Origin: Geothermovivens sp964644845
GTDB taxonomy: Bacteria > Zhuqueibacterota > Zhuqueibacteria > Oleimicrobiales > Geothermoviventaceae
Assembly: GCA_964644845.1 (NCBI GenBank)
Contig: CAZXXS010000016.1
Location: 1 to 39,984 of the forward strand
Direction of reading: 5' to 3'
DNA length: 39,984 nucleotides
Positions 24,393-32,575 of the stretch are shown in pieces; the stretch's first letter is position 1, and the number at the start of each line of letters is the position of its first letter. The notes beneath the pieces were generated by a model. The model was given only the letters and a program-made list of their open reading frames with translations. It was not told the origin of the DNA and did no database searches. Both the position numbers and the translations under genes were made by a program.

Positions 24393-26660
24393 TCACCGCA
24401 CACTTGTCAACCAGGCGATGTCCTGAGCAGTCGGGGCTTGCTGCGACAAGACGAAGGCCGACCGAGCCCCAAGCGCTGTGAACGCCTTCTCCGTGACCCG
24501 GTACGTCCTCGCGGCCTTACGCTTTTCCAAAACGTCGCCCCGGGCATCCAGCAGTCTCTGCAAGCGCAGTGGTCGCGGAGCGACAGCCGCGGCAACCCAG
24601 GGTAGATCCAGGTACCGCAAAATGTCGGGGACGAACCAGCGAACGTGGTACGTGTAGAACCTGTCGCGTACAAGGCTCATGTAGTCGACCAGGCAGCTGT
24701 CGACAACGACACCAGCCACGCTGGTGTCGAGAGCAGCGGCAAACAAAGCGAGCAGTCCGCCGTAGCCTCTTCCCGCCAGCCAGAGCCGAATGCCCGGCTG
24801 CCTCAGCCGCATCCCTCTGAGCACCTGCAACACGTCGAAAACGCGCTGACCTGTGAGCGGTCTTCCAAGAATGAATGAGTTGTAGGTGAAATCCGTCTCC
24901 TGGCCGTAGTAGTCGAAGTAATGGTGATCCTCCTTGCCGTCGCGGCCCGGAACACGCGTTTCTCCCATGCCGCGGGGGTCCACGGCCAGAACGGCAAGGC
25001 CAGCCTCCTGCGCAAGTCGCGCTGTGGAATTCGAACGGATCAAACCGTCTTTGCCGTGGTCACCGATCAAAATGACCACGCTTTTGGGCGAAAAGCCCCC
25101 TGTGTTGCCGAACAAAAGTCCCGGCACCCAAATCCCCGGCTCAGTCCGAAAAGCGAGAGCCTCTGCCTTACCAAGCGGCCCCAGTGTTTTTGTGCGGCCG
25201 AGTTCTCGCACCTCCACCGGCTCTCGTGTGGTGGGCACAGCCAGCAGCGTACGCAAACGATTGCGGATTTCGATCTGCGCCGTGGCCACCTCCGTACCAT
25301 CCACCGACGGACGACTCGCCGCCAGACTTTCTGCCAGCGCCAGGTTCATGGCCCAAACCGTTCTGCCCCCAAGCGAGGTCTGCACCTGGCCCGTAGGCGT
25401 GCACTGCAGTACCGAATCCGGCTGCACGGTAATGTCGCCTTCGTGCCAGTTTCCCGTGTTGCCCTTGAGCCAACGCGACAGCCAGGCAACCGCCATCTCG
25501 CGTCGCGGTTTGCTGAAACCGTGCTTGTCGTCTGCTTGCACAAGCGACACCTTCTCGGGCACGCCGAAATCGGCGTACATCCGTTGCAGCTCACCAAATG
25601 TGTCGAGGGTCCCGCTGAAGGGGAAGAAGTCCCGCCGGGCCGCCGCAATCAGGAGAGGCCGCGGAGCGTGCGGCATGAGCAGGTCTCCGTGGTCGATGCC
25701 GTAAGCGAGACTGTTCACGAAGTTCTGTTCGGCATCCGCTGTCACGTGGGAAGCGATCCGCGCTACCAAGGTTGTGACGTAGCAGGAAGGGACGGACACC
25801 CTGACCCGGGCGTCAACTGCCGTGATGTACGTGGTCAGCGTTCCCCCGCCCGAGTTGCCCGTAACACCAATTCGCGTGCTGTCGACTTCCGGCAGGCTCT
25901 GGAGGAGATCGATGCCGCGAACGCCGTCCCAGATCCTGTACTGGGCCAGGTTCGTTCCGGTAAGGTAGCACTGGTTACCCGCCTGGCAGTGCTGCCGTGT
26001 GCCGATTCGCAGCAGGTTCTGCCCTGTTTCCGGATCCACGTACTCGCTTCGCTCCCCCTGACCAAGGGGGTCGTAGATCAACACAACAAAACCATTTTGC
26101 GCCAGCAGCACAGCGACGCGCTGGTACGACTCGTAAGCTTTGCCGTTGTTAGAGTGCCCACAGGGAATCAGAACAGCGGGAAAAGGTGGTTCCCCCCGCG
26201 TCGGGACGTACAGGTTCGCGGTGACGTAGAAGCTTGGCCGGCTTTCGTAGATGATCTTCTCGATCCGGTAGTCGGGCGTGAGGACCTCGCCCACGTGGCG
26301 CGTGTTCAGCGGTGTGCGCCTCGGGAAAGGTCCAATCATGTCTTGCACTCGCTGGCGAACGTACCGCTGCCAGGTTTTCCAATCGTCCGGCGTCCGGTAA
26401 GCCGATTTCCTGGCCAGTGCTTCGGCCTTCTCTTTCTTGGCAAGGTCAACGAGAAAGTTGTACAGCATGGCACGGTCGAAGCCGAGTTCCTCCTCGTGAC
26501 CAACCAAAACCCGCACGCTGGTTGATTCGGAACGGCACGCAGCAGGTTTCACCGTCGCGAGACCGCACAAAAAAACGACCAAGAAACCAAGCAGCCAATC
26601 TGAGCGGTGGATTCTGGTAGCACGCCCCCACAACGTCTTGCCCGGTTGCGTTGGTGCCAT
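24393..26660 (-). CDS. exported double alpha/beta-hydrolase esterase (acetylxylan-esterase-like)
   Basis: ATG 26660 has GAGGA eight bases upstream; 755 residues, with an unusually long basic N-region (~22 residues) before a hydrophobic signal segment. The first alpha/beta-hydrolase domain (~90-400) has an oxyanion-region segment LIPCGHSNNG, the nucleophile elbow GVTGNSGGG (Ser270) and a likely catalytic His in DDKHGF (His380), as in AXE1-like acetylxylan esterases. The second domain (~500-755) keeps the fold (VDPRGMGET, LAGRGYGGLLAL), but the nucleophile position is Gly632 rather than Ser, so it is probably inactive or binding-only. The likely role is removal of acyl groups from polysaccharide in step with the GH38 and GH31 enzymes. 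Confidence 0.75.
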   Translation of the reverse strand: MAPTQPGKTLWGRATRIHRSDWLLGFLVVFLCGLATVKPAACRSESTSVRVLVGHEEELGFDRAMLYNFLVDLAKKEKAEALARKSAYRTPDDWKTWQRYVRQRVQDMIGPFPRRTPLNTRHVGEVLTPDYRIEKIIYESRPSFYVTANLYVPTRGEPPFPAVLIPCGHSNNGKAYESYQRVAVLLAQNGFVVLIYDPLGQGERSEYVDPETGQNLLRIGTRQHCQAGNQCYLTGTNLAQYRIWDGVRGIDLLQSLPEVDSTRIGVTGNSGGGTLTTYITAVDARVRVSVPSCYVTTLVARIASHVTADAEQNFVNSLAYGIDHGDLLMPHAPRPLLIAAARRDFFPFSGTLDTFGELQRMYADFGVPEKVSLVQADDKHGFSKPRREMAVAWLSRWLKGNTGNWHEGDITVQPDSVLQCTPTGQVQTSLGGRTVWAMNLALAESLAASRPSVDGTEVATAQIEIRNRLRTLLAVPTTREPVEVRELGRTKTLGPLGKAEALAFRTEPGIWVPGLLFGNTGGFSPKSVVILIGDHGKDGLIRSNSTARLAQEAGLAVLAVDPRGMGETRVPGRDGKEDHHYFDYYGQETDFTYNSFILGRPLTGQRVFDVLQVLRGMRLRQPGIRLWLAGRGYGGLLALFAAALDTSVAGVVVDSCLVDYMSLVRDRFYTYHVRWFVPDILRYLDLPWVAAAVAPRPLRLQRLLDARGDVLEKRKAARTYRVTEKAFTALGARSAFVLSQQAPTAQDIAWLTSVR

Positions 26661-26861
26661 TTTCGCTTTCCTCGTTCAGAAGCAAAAATCGTTCAAAGCG
26701 AACGACCCGTGTTCCCCCACATCGGAAGTCCTCCCCCTACCAACGCGCCCTTCCCGTTCACCGCCCGGCTCAGCAAATGTTCCAACCCGACCTTCAGACC
26801 GCAGCAGGCAAGAACCCGGTATGCCGAACCTTCCCGCCTTTCCCCTTCGCAGCGCCTGTTT

Positions 26862-27185
26862 TCAGCTGTCTTCTTTCTTTCGAAACAATGCATCCAGTTT
26901 CCGGCGCGCCTCGGCGGCACGACTCTTCTGCACGGGTTGCGACCAGTCGGACTTGTGTTGCGTCGCCGGTTCAAAGAACCCGCAAAAATTGGCGGCTTCC
27001 TTGTCCCGCACCAGCTCGGCCTGGGGCTCCCTGCACTGATTGGGAGCCGATGTGTCGAAAAATCGGCAATTGCGGCAACAGTGCAGGTAAGCCGCACAGT
27101 TCGGACACGTGTCCGACCGGCTCACAGGCCGATCAAGCTCCACGACTTCGCCACACTGGTAACAAACAACCGTAACACGTAGCAT
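26862..27185 (-). CDS. small cysteine-rich zinc-ribbon protein, unknown function
   Basis: ATG 27185 is preferred over GTG 27191 because AGGGGTG lies just upstream; 107 residues. Nine cysteines occur in the first 70 residues (8, 11, 27, 30, 36, 37, 40, 51, 68), with two CxxC pairs forming a zinc ribbon and a second cluster around HCCRNCRFFD and NFCGFF. A charged, basic helix (RKLDALFRKK) ends the protein. I recall similar uncharacterised proteins in other phyla but no function. It has its own promoter candidate and is probably cytoplasmic, perhaps nucleic-acid or protein binding. It is unlikely to be part of the glycan pathway. Confidence 0.75.
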   Translation of the reverse strand: MLRVTVVCYQCGEVVELDRPVSRSDTCPNCAAYLHCCRNCRFFDTSAPNQCREPQAELVRDKEAANFCGFFEPATQHKSDWSQPVQKSRAAEARRKLDALFRKKEDS

Positions 27186-27265
27186 GAACACCCCTCAGGG
27201 TTTCAAAACCAATCAACGCACACCCGATTTCCACGGCACTGTGGCAAGGACGGTCATCGATCCTT

Positions 27266-27294
27266 AAGTTAAACCTATTTTCCGAACATTTCAA
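27266..27294 (-). promoter_or_regulatory. promoter candidate for the zinc-ribbon gene
   Basis: On the minus strand TTGAAA (27289-27294) and TAACTT (27266-27271) are 17 bp apart in a locally AT-rich patch (GGAAAATAGGTTTAACTTAA), unusual for this GC-rich DNA. The predicted start near 27259 leaves a leader of about 74 nt. Confidence 0.45.
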
Positions 27295-27377
27295 GAGCGC
27301 AAAAGCCGAAAACCCACGTTCTTGTGGAGTCGCGTGCCCCTCCGCCGGAGACCCGATTCTCTTGCTGTGCAGCGCAC

Positions 27378-27402
27378 CCGTCCGCCAAGGCGGACGGTTT
27401 TT
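27378..27402 (+). terminator. terminator-like hairpin with T tract, orientation unexplained
   Basis: CCGTCCGCC-AA-GGCGGACGG is a perfect 9-bp inverted repeat followed on the plus strand by TTTTT. No plus-strand gene precedes it. The same CGTCCGCC/GGCGGACG arms occur at 331-350, so it may be a repeat module rather than a true terminator. Confidence 0.4.
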
Positions 27403-27441
27403 CCCTGACAAACCCCTCCACCACCACGCCGTCAAGACCAA

Positions 27442-27492
27442 GCGTTCACGCGGGTGGACACGTAGTCTCGGCGGCAGAGTGAATTCTGCCGC
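27442..27492 (-). repeat. reverse-oriented modules of the 1-532 repeat family
   Basis: Read on the minus strand this is GCGGCAGA-ATTCAC-TCTGCCGC, then CTACGTG, then GCGTGAACGC. The same three elements, GCAGAGTTCACTCTGC, CTACGTGACCA and CCGCGTGAACGCGG, appear in the same order in the repeat at 1-190. The arms changed together while keeping pairing (CAGCAGAG/CTCTGCTG against GCGGCAGA/TCTGCCGC), which argues for selection on the hairpin or for a mobile module. Confidence 0.6.
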
Positions 27493-27630
27493 GGTTCCAG
27501 GCGGTGCCTGCAGCAGCTTACCTTTCCTGCAGGTCAGCAGGTTGTGGCAGCGCACCACGGAAACCCTTCCAAAGCGGTAAATCTCCAAGTCCCGGTTTGG
27601 GGTGCCCTGTGTGTTCGCCGAACGCCCAGA

Positions 27631-29475
27631 TTAGCGTGGATTCTCTGCCCCAGCTCTTGCGAGTTCCCGAAACCGCTTCTGTACCGCTTCGAAACTCGGT
27701 TTGTGCTTGCGCTCCCTGGTGACCAGCCCTTTCAGATTCACGTAATTCCACTCCACCGGATGCCCTCCTCCAATCCTGTGGGGATCTGCAAAGTCGGCGT
27801 ACACCCAAATGATCGCCCCGTTGACGAAGTCCCGCCGTTCCTCCGCGAAAATCTGATCCAGGTGGGTCATCAGAAACTTCACCTGGTACTCCTCGCTGTA
27901 GTCTTTGCCAGACTCCGGCGGATTAGGATTGTGTTTGCCAGGCGCTGCACCAGCGCCGAACTCGCTGACAACGATTGGTTTGTCGGGGTAGCGCTTGTGG
28001 ACCGCGTCAAGCATGGGACCAACGTCGTGAATCGTGCCGTAGTACCAGCCGTAGTACTCGTTGATTGCGATGAAATCTGCGTACGGCCAGCAAATGTCCT
28101 TGGGCTTTCCAGGACGATGCCGGTCAGAAGCAAACGTGGCCAAGCGCGTCGGGTCAAGCTCGTGTACGAAATCAATGGTTTGGCTCACGTACCAGGCCGC
28201 TTTGGGCGAACTGGAGTCAAACTCGTTGCCGACGGACCAAACGACCACCGAAGGGTGCCGACGCATCTGGTTGATCATTTCTGCCAGTTGCGGCTTAGCC
28301 CATTTCTCCACCACCTCTTTGTCGCCCAGCACGTCCACGGAGGTTTGCCAGGCCGGGATTTCGCTCCACACCATCAGTCCCAGCGAATCCGCCAGATCGT
28401 ACACGTAAGGATCCTGAGGGTAGTGTGCCAAGCGTACAAAATTGCAGCCCAGAGCTTTGATCTCTTCAAGATCGTGTCGGTGAAGTTCGGGAGGCAAAGC
28501 CGAACCGTATTCGGGGTGGTCTTCGTGCCGCGAAATCCCGCGGAATACAACCGGCTCGCCATTCAGGTAGATTTTGCTCCCACGCGTTTCAATCTGTCGA
28601 AAGCCGGTCTTGATGGTCAACGAATCCTCGTGCCCCCACTCGTCCCGGATGCGCACGTTCAACTCGTAAAGCGCCGGATGCTCAGGCCCCCAGGGTTGGA
28701 CCTGGGCCAAAATGTCGCGTGCGGACAGGCGGTTCTCTCCTCGCCCAAGCCGCACTTCCTGCTGTTTTTCCCAGACCCGGTTTCCATCCGGGCCACGAAG
28801 CGACCACGCAAGCGAAGCATCCACGGAATCGCTGCCGTCACATCGCACCGTTGCCGTCGGTACAAACTCCCAGCCACCAGGCACCATCCGTGTGTCCATC
28901 CACAGATTTGCCACGTAGGTTTCGGGCCTCCACTCCAGCGAAACGGAGCGGAAGATGCCGCCGTAGTCCCACCAACCGTGCCACTTCTTGTCCGGAATTG
29001 CACGTTCGAGGATCCTGTTGTCGACCTGGACCACCAGAAGGTTGGCTGAAGAGCGGTCCACAGCGTCGGTAATGTCGATGACGAATCCCGTGTACGCAAA
29101 ACGGTGCTCACCCACCTCCGCGCCGTTTACCCACACGCGCGACCGCAACGCGACTCCGTTGAAACACAAAAGCAAACGCCCTCCGGAAGGCCAGTTCAAG
29201 GGGAGGCGAAACTTCCGGCGGTACCAGGCCTTGCCCTGGTACCAGAGGCTCTCAGGGATCTGCACGTTGTACGTGCCCGGTACGTGCAGGGTACGCCACG
29301 TGCCAGCCGACGAAGCCGAGTACCAGGCTTCGGCAACGCCCTGGTTCTGGGGATCAAAACGGAACTGCCACGGACCGTCCAGACTCAGTCGCCTTCCCTT
29401 CACCTCCGGCGACTTCTGGCACGCAAGTGCCACAAAGAGCACAGCCACAAACAACCACCTGCCGTGCAAGAACAT
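27631..29475 (-). CDS. GH2 lipoprotein, probable beta-glucuronidase
   Basis: ATG 29475 follows AGGAGG by six bases; 614 residues with lipobox LAC (Cys19). The order is the jelly-roll sugar-binding domain (~25-190), an Ig-like domain (~195-300), then the TIM barrel. Acid/base Glu418 lies in WSVGNEF and nucleophile Glu505 in VVSEFGAG. Two features favour uronic acid substrates: INEYYGWYYG, close to the NRYYGWY of E. coli GusA, and a C-terminal NLKG (Asn580, Lys582), the NxKG motif that binds the glucuronate carboxylate. The following TRERKHKPSF also matches GusA-type ends. Beta-galacturonidase or a related specificity is still possible. As a lipoprotein it should act outside the cytoplasm, unlike GusA. 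Confidence 0.85.
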   Translation of the reverse strand: MFLHGRWLFVAVLFVALACQKSPEVKGRRLSLDGPWQFRFDPQNQGVAEAWYSASSAGTWRTLHVPGTYNVQIPESLWYQGKAWYRRKFRLPLNWPSGGRLLLCFNGVALRSRVWVNGAEVGEHRFAYTGFVIDITDAVDRSSANLLVVQVDNRILERAIPDKKWHGWWDYGGIFRSVSLEWRPETYVANLWMDTRMVPGGWEFVPTATVRCDGSDSVDASLAWSLRGPDGNRVWEKQQEVRLGRGENRLSARDILAQVQPWGPEHPALYELNVRIRDEWGHEDSLTIKTGFRQIETRGSKIYLNGEPVVFRGISRHEDHPEYGSALPPELHRHDLEEIKALGCNFVRLAHYPQDPYVYDLADSLGLMVWSEIPAWQTSVDVLGDKEVVEKWAKPQLAEMINQMRRHPSVVVWSVGNEFDSSSPKAAWYVSQTIDFVHELDPTRLATFASDRHRPGKPKDICWPYADFIAINEYYGWYYGTIHDVGPMLDAVHKRYPDKPIVVSEFGAGAAPGKHNPNPPESGKDYSEEYQVKFLMTHLDQIFAEERRDFVNGAIIWVYADFADPHRIGGGHPVEWNYVNLKGLVTRERKHKPSFEAVQKRFRELARAGAENPR

Positions 29476-29617
29476 TCCATTCCTCCTGTGATTCTGGCAA
29501 AAAGCGATTCCGACCGGTGGCCAGTAGAGACATTTTCCTCGAAAAAGCTGTGGGAACGACGTTTCAGGGCGCCGGGGTCCACAGATTACCCTACGACACC
29601 CTTCGGGACGGGTGCGG

Positions 29618-29639
29618 TGGGCTGCACGACCGCAGCCCA
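29618..29639. repeat. 8-bp inverted repeat
   Basis: TGGGCTGC and GCAGCCCA pair perfectly around ACGACC. No T tract follows on either strand. It lies about 145 bp upstream of the GH2 start and could be an operator or another intergenic palindrome. Confidence 0.4.
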
Positions 29640-29955
29640 ACCCGAAATCGCGGTTCCTGCGTTTGGAGCACCCTACCAGGCAGCGGCCAAACCTTTCTGC
29701 ATACCCTTGCCGTGGAGTACATCCTTATTCATCAGGGGAAGACTCGCGCCAAAAGTGGATTACCACGCTACTTGCGAGTGCTCCAAGACTTTCACACCCA
29801 GCAAGGGTTTAAACGTTGCCCTGCATCTAAGCTCCCCTCAGGAACGGCTTCTGGTCCGGATCCTCGCCCGCGTCCACGCTGGCCTCAAACGCCGATTTGC
29901 AGGGGAAGAAGAAATGCCTTCTCGGCCAGTCGACGGATTCGCGGCCACTTTGACC

Positions 29956-29984
29956 TTGACCGAGATTCGACGGATCAGTACTTT
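29956..29984 (+). promoter_or_regulatory. promoter candidate for the YdjC-like gene
   Basis: TTGACC (29956-29961, 5 of 6 consensus) and TACTTT (29979-29984, 3 of 6) are 17 bp apart. A second TTGACC begins six bases earlier. The transcript would start near 29991, about 60 nt before ATG 30050. Confidence 0.35.
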
Positions 29985-30049
29985 GTCGAAGAGAGAACGC
30001 AAAACCACCGAAAATCTTCTCTGGCAAACAGAGCGATCGGAGGCAAACG

Positions 30050-31030
30050 ATGCTACGCAAATTGCGACTGCCCGTATTTCTCGCCGTACTCCTGCTTGCA
30101 TCCAGATCCATTTTTGCACAAAATACCGCCGAGCTTCTGGGCTACCCCAGCACAGCCAAGTTGCTGATTCTCAATGCTGACGACTTCGGGATGTGTCACG
30201 CCGAGAATGTGGCAACGATGGACCTTCTGCTGAACGGAAACATCACGTCGGCCACAGCCATGCCACCGACACCCTGGTTCAAAGAGGCGGCTCAGTTTGC
30301 CAAAGACCACCCGAAATTGCACATCGGCGTCCACTCGACATTCACGTCCGAGTGGAAGGTCTACAAGTGGGGCCCAGTTCTGGGAAAGAGTGCGGTACCG
30401 TCGCTGGTTACGCCTGAAGGGTTTTTCCCGGACGACACGCCCTGGGTCGAAAGCAAAGCTGACCCAGCCGACATCGAAAAGGAGCTCCGAGCCCAAATTG
30501 AACATGCTCGCAAACTGGGTCTGGAGCCTACTCATCTCGACAACCACATGGGTTCGTTGTACGGCCTGACAACTGGGCGGGATTTTCTGGACGTGGTGTT
30601 CAAAATCTGTGCGGAGTACGGCCTGCCCTTCCGTCTACCGCGCCACCTGTCCCAGGCGTACACCAAGATGCTACCCGCCGACCGCGTTCAGGACATCGAA
30701 ACCCGCACGCAGCTTCTGGTTCAGAAAGGCTTTGTGCTTCCGGACTACCTGGTCACGGTCGACCACGGAAAAACCTACGACGAAACCTGGAAGCGCTACG
30801 CCAGCATTTTTCGGGCCCTCAAGCCGGGCGTCACCGAGCTTTACATGCACGTTGCTGTGGAGTCGCAGGAAATCAAAGCCGTCACCAAGGCCTGGCGGAA
30901 CCGCGTTTGGGACTACCGTGTTTTCAAAGATCCGAGGACAAAGGCCCTTCTGGACAGCCTAAGGATCGTGCTGATCAGCTACAAACCACTGCAAGAGCTC
31001 CAGCGCCAGCACATGCCTCCGTCGCATTGA
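30050..31030 (+). CDS. secreted YdjC/ChbG-family carbohydrate deacetylase
   Basis: ATG 30050 follows GGAGG by six bases; 326 residues. A signal peptide ends near FAQ (residue ~23), which is unusual because the E. coli family member ChbG, a chito-oligosaccharide deacetylase, is cytoplasmic. Metal-site segments are intact: LNADDFGMC (Asp44, Asp45), HIGVHSTF (His91, His95) and THLDNHMG (His162, His166). Family enzymes remove one acetyl group from N-acetylglucosamine oligosaccharides. Here it may act on an exported or incoming glycan in the periplasm. It is divergent from GH2 and convergent with the membrane-protein gene, so it is transcribed alone. Confidence 0.87.
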   Translation: MLRKLRLPVFLAVLLLASRSIFAQNTAELLGYPSTAKLLILNADDFGMCHAENVATMDLLLNGNITSATAMPPTPWFKEAAQFAKDHPKLHIGVHSTFTSEWKVYKWGPVLGKSAVPSLVTPEGFFPDDTPWVESKADPADIEKELRAQIEHARKLGLEPTHLDNHMGSLYGLTTGRDFLDVVFKICAEYGLPFRLPRHLSQAYTKMLPADRVQDIETRTQLLVQKGFVLPDYLVTVDHGKTYDETWKRYASIFRALKPGVTELYMHVAVESQEIKAVTKAWRNRVWDYRVFKDPRTKALLDSLRIVLISYKPLQELQRQHMPPSH

Positions 31031-31124
31031 CCGCTGGAATTCCGTTTCCGGCTGGACACGTGGAGCCCGTCAACTGCTGGCTGCGACCGTTCCGGGAAGG
31101 AACCGATGTCCAACCGTTGGGCGC

Positions 31125-32489
31125 CTACCAGCGCAGGTGGGCGCCTGGGAGCGGCGCCGAGTGGAGAAGAACGGAGACGACGGCGGCAGCGAGCGCCAGG
31201 GCAAACGCAACACCAAGCAGCATCAGGAAAAAGCGTCCGGACAGCGCCGGGGGATGCAGGTGGAAAACGCGGTCGTCGGGCCTGACGGCGAGGATCAAAG
31301 CCACAGCCACAAGTGCCAGAAGAAGCAAGTGCACCAGAACCAGAGTCGTCGTGCTGCCAGCCAGGGGGTAGCCGGTTTTGAGCACAGCCAGTGCAAACAT
31401 CTCCACCGCGAAAACGAGCAGGAAAGCCCCGGCACCCCAACCCGCAAGTTGCCGGGGCCGCACAGCCCAGCGAAACGTGCTAACGATCCCAAGCGCCACC
31501 CAACCCCAGGCCTGAATCTGGCGCGCTTTGACGAAGTGACTCACGTTGCTGGCGTGGACACGGGTCGCAAGATCCGTCAGCGCGTCGCCGGAAAAGCGCG
31601 TAAGCGCGAGACCAACAGGAATCCAGACGAAAATCACTGCCCAAGCAAGAAGCCTGCCCCAGGCGGGAAACACTTTGTCGTCCATCTGGGGCTGGCGCTC
31701 CAGCCGCGGTCCCCAGTCGCTTGCGAACCAGATGCCCCACGCCAGAGCCGCCCCACCCGTAAAACCCATCGTTTGCTCCATGACTTTCCACCAGTCGTAG
31801 GTCACCCCGATCAGGTTTCCGACCGTTTGCAGAAAGTTCCCCGCCACAAAACCAACGCCAAAACCGAACGCCCCAAACAAAGCACCGGCAGTGGCAGCAG
31901 GGACCTTCCACGAGCGAAGAAGCCATCCAAGGGCAATCGCTGCTCCCAGGTTCGCGGCCCACATGTCCGAACGCGGTGGGCTTAGGTGCAGATGAAGTAC
32001 GACGACAAGGATCAAGTAACTCAAAGTGCCCGCAATGGCCATGCTCACCACCGCCACGAAGCCGCGAATGCCGTCAAGCTCTCGTGCCAGGCCAAGTCCC
32101 ACGAAAGCCCCGCCGATCCAGCCCCAGAGACCGCCAATCAGCAGTAAGCAGAGGAATCCGTACAGCACACTCGCGAACTGCACCTGTCTCGTGTAGCCGA
32201 TGAGCAAACCGTAGCTCATCGCCCCGCCCAGCGAGAATGCCAGTCCACCCAGTGCGGTCACAAACCACAGGCGGTTACGAAAAATCCGGTGGCCGGAGAG
32301 AAGCGCCAGTGTACCGGCAATCAGCACACCGGGAATGGCCGCACCGAGTTCGTGTCCAAAGATGCCACGGATCCCCCACCCGAAAGCCCCAGCGAAGCCC
32401 ACCGCAAGCGCTCTTGCAACACGATGCAGCCGGATGGGTACACGCGGGATGTCGGCAAACTCGTCGTTTTCAGCGCGGGTCGCGGTCAT
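31125..32489 (-). CDS. polytopic membrane protein, unknown function
   Basis: ATG 32489 (MTATRAEN) has GAGAGG nine bases upstream; 454 residues. About twelve to thirteen hydrophobic segments fill the protein after a ~30-residue polar N-terminus. The first membrane region carries GWGIRGIFGHELGAAIPG, and similar Gly-rich segments recur (GFVAGNFLQ, GGAALAWGIW), suggesting packed helices or an internal repeat. I do not recognise a named transporter family, though I recall similar unnamed proteins in environmental bacteria. It lies 86 bp after the symporter and is the last gene of that operon, so a role in uptake or sensing of the same compound is a reasonable inference. Confidence 0.75.
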   Translation of the reverse strand: MTATRAENDEFADIPRVPIRLHRVARALAVGFAGAFGWGIRGIFGHELGAAIPGVLIAGTLALLSGHRIFRNRLWFVTALGGLAFSLGGAMSYGLLIGYTRQVQFASVLYGFLCLLLIGGLWGWIGGAFVGLGLARELDGIRGFVAVVSMAIAGTLSYLILVVVLHLHLSPPRSDMWAANLGAAIALGWLLRSWKVPAATAGALFGAFGFGVGFVAGNFLQTVGNLIGVTYDWWKVMEQTMGFTGGAALAWGIWFASDWGPRLERQPQMDDKVFPAWGRLLAWAVIFVWIPVGLALTRFSGDALTDLATRVHASNVSHFVKARQIQAWGWVALGIVSTFRWAVRPRQLAGWGAGAFLLVFAVEMFALAVLKTGYPLAGSTTTLVLVHLLLLALVAVALILAVRPDDRVFHLHPPALSGRFFLMLLGVAFALALAAAVVSVLLHSAPLPGAHLRW

Positions 32490-32575
32490 GTTCGTTTTCC
32501 TCTCTCGCTTGGACCCTGGGGAACGCTCAGCACACAAGCTTTCCAGCGCGGTTCACATGTTAACGAACGGACGGA

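Larger units (their letters stand above)
27186..27630. other. 445-bp gap with promoter and palindrome modules
   Basis: No protein gene is convincing: open frames here are Arg/Cys-rich and lack ribosome sites. The right part (27340-27500) carries, in reverse orientation, modules related to the repeat at 1-532. The left part holds the promoter of the zinc-ribbon gene. The strip 27500-27630 shows nothing I can interpret. Confidence 0.55.
29476..30049. other. 574-bp divergent intergenic region
   Basis: This lies between the GH2 gene (-) and the YdjC-like gene (+). Long plus-strand open frames cross it but are continuations of antisense frames and do not resemble proteins. A perfect 8-bp hairpin TGGGCTGC/GCAGCCCA (29618-29639) and a promoter candidate near the right end are the only signals I can support. 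No clear promoter for GH2 was found. Confidence 0.5.

Noticed and set aside
24405..24410. Perfect TTGACA box upstream of the GH38 gene
   Set aside because: It lies in the last codons of the esterase gene and no acceptable -10 box is found 16-18 bp downstream.
24921..26525. Plus-strand open frame of about 530 codons
   Set aside because: It is antisense to the esterase gene and its composition (Arg, His, Val runs) mirrors the opposite strand's codon bias.
27544..29049. Plus-strand open frame of about 500 codons
   Set aside because: It is antisense to the GH2 gene, whose catalytic motifs are intact on the minus strand.
29104..30180. Plus-strand open frame of 358 codons before the YdjC-like gene
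   Set aside because: The first part is antisense to GH2 and the last part overlaps the YdjC start in another frame; no protein features.
31031..31124. Terminator between the YdjC-like and membrane-protein genes
   Set aside because: Only a five-base GTTCC/GGAAC stem is visible and no T run follows.
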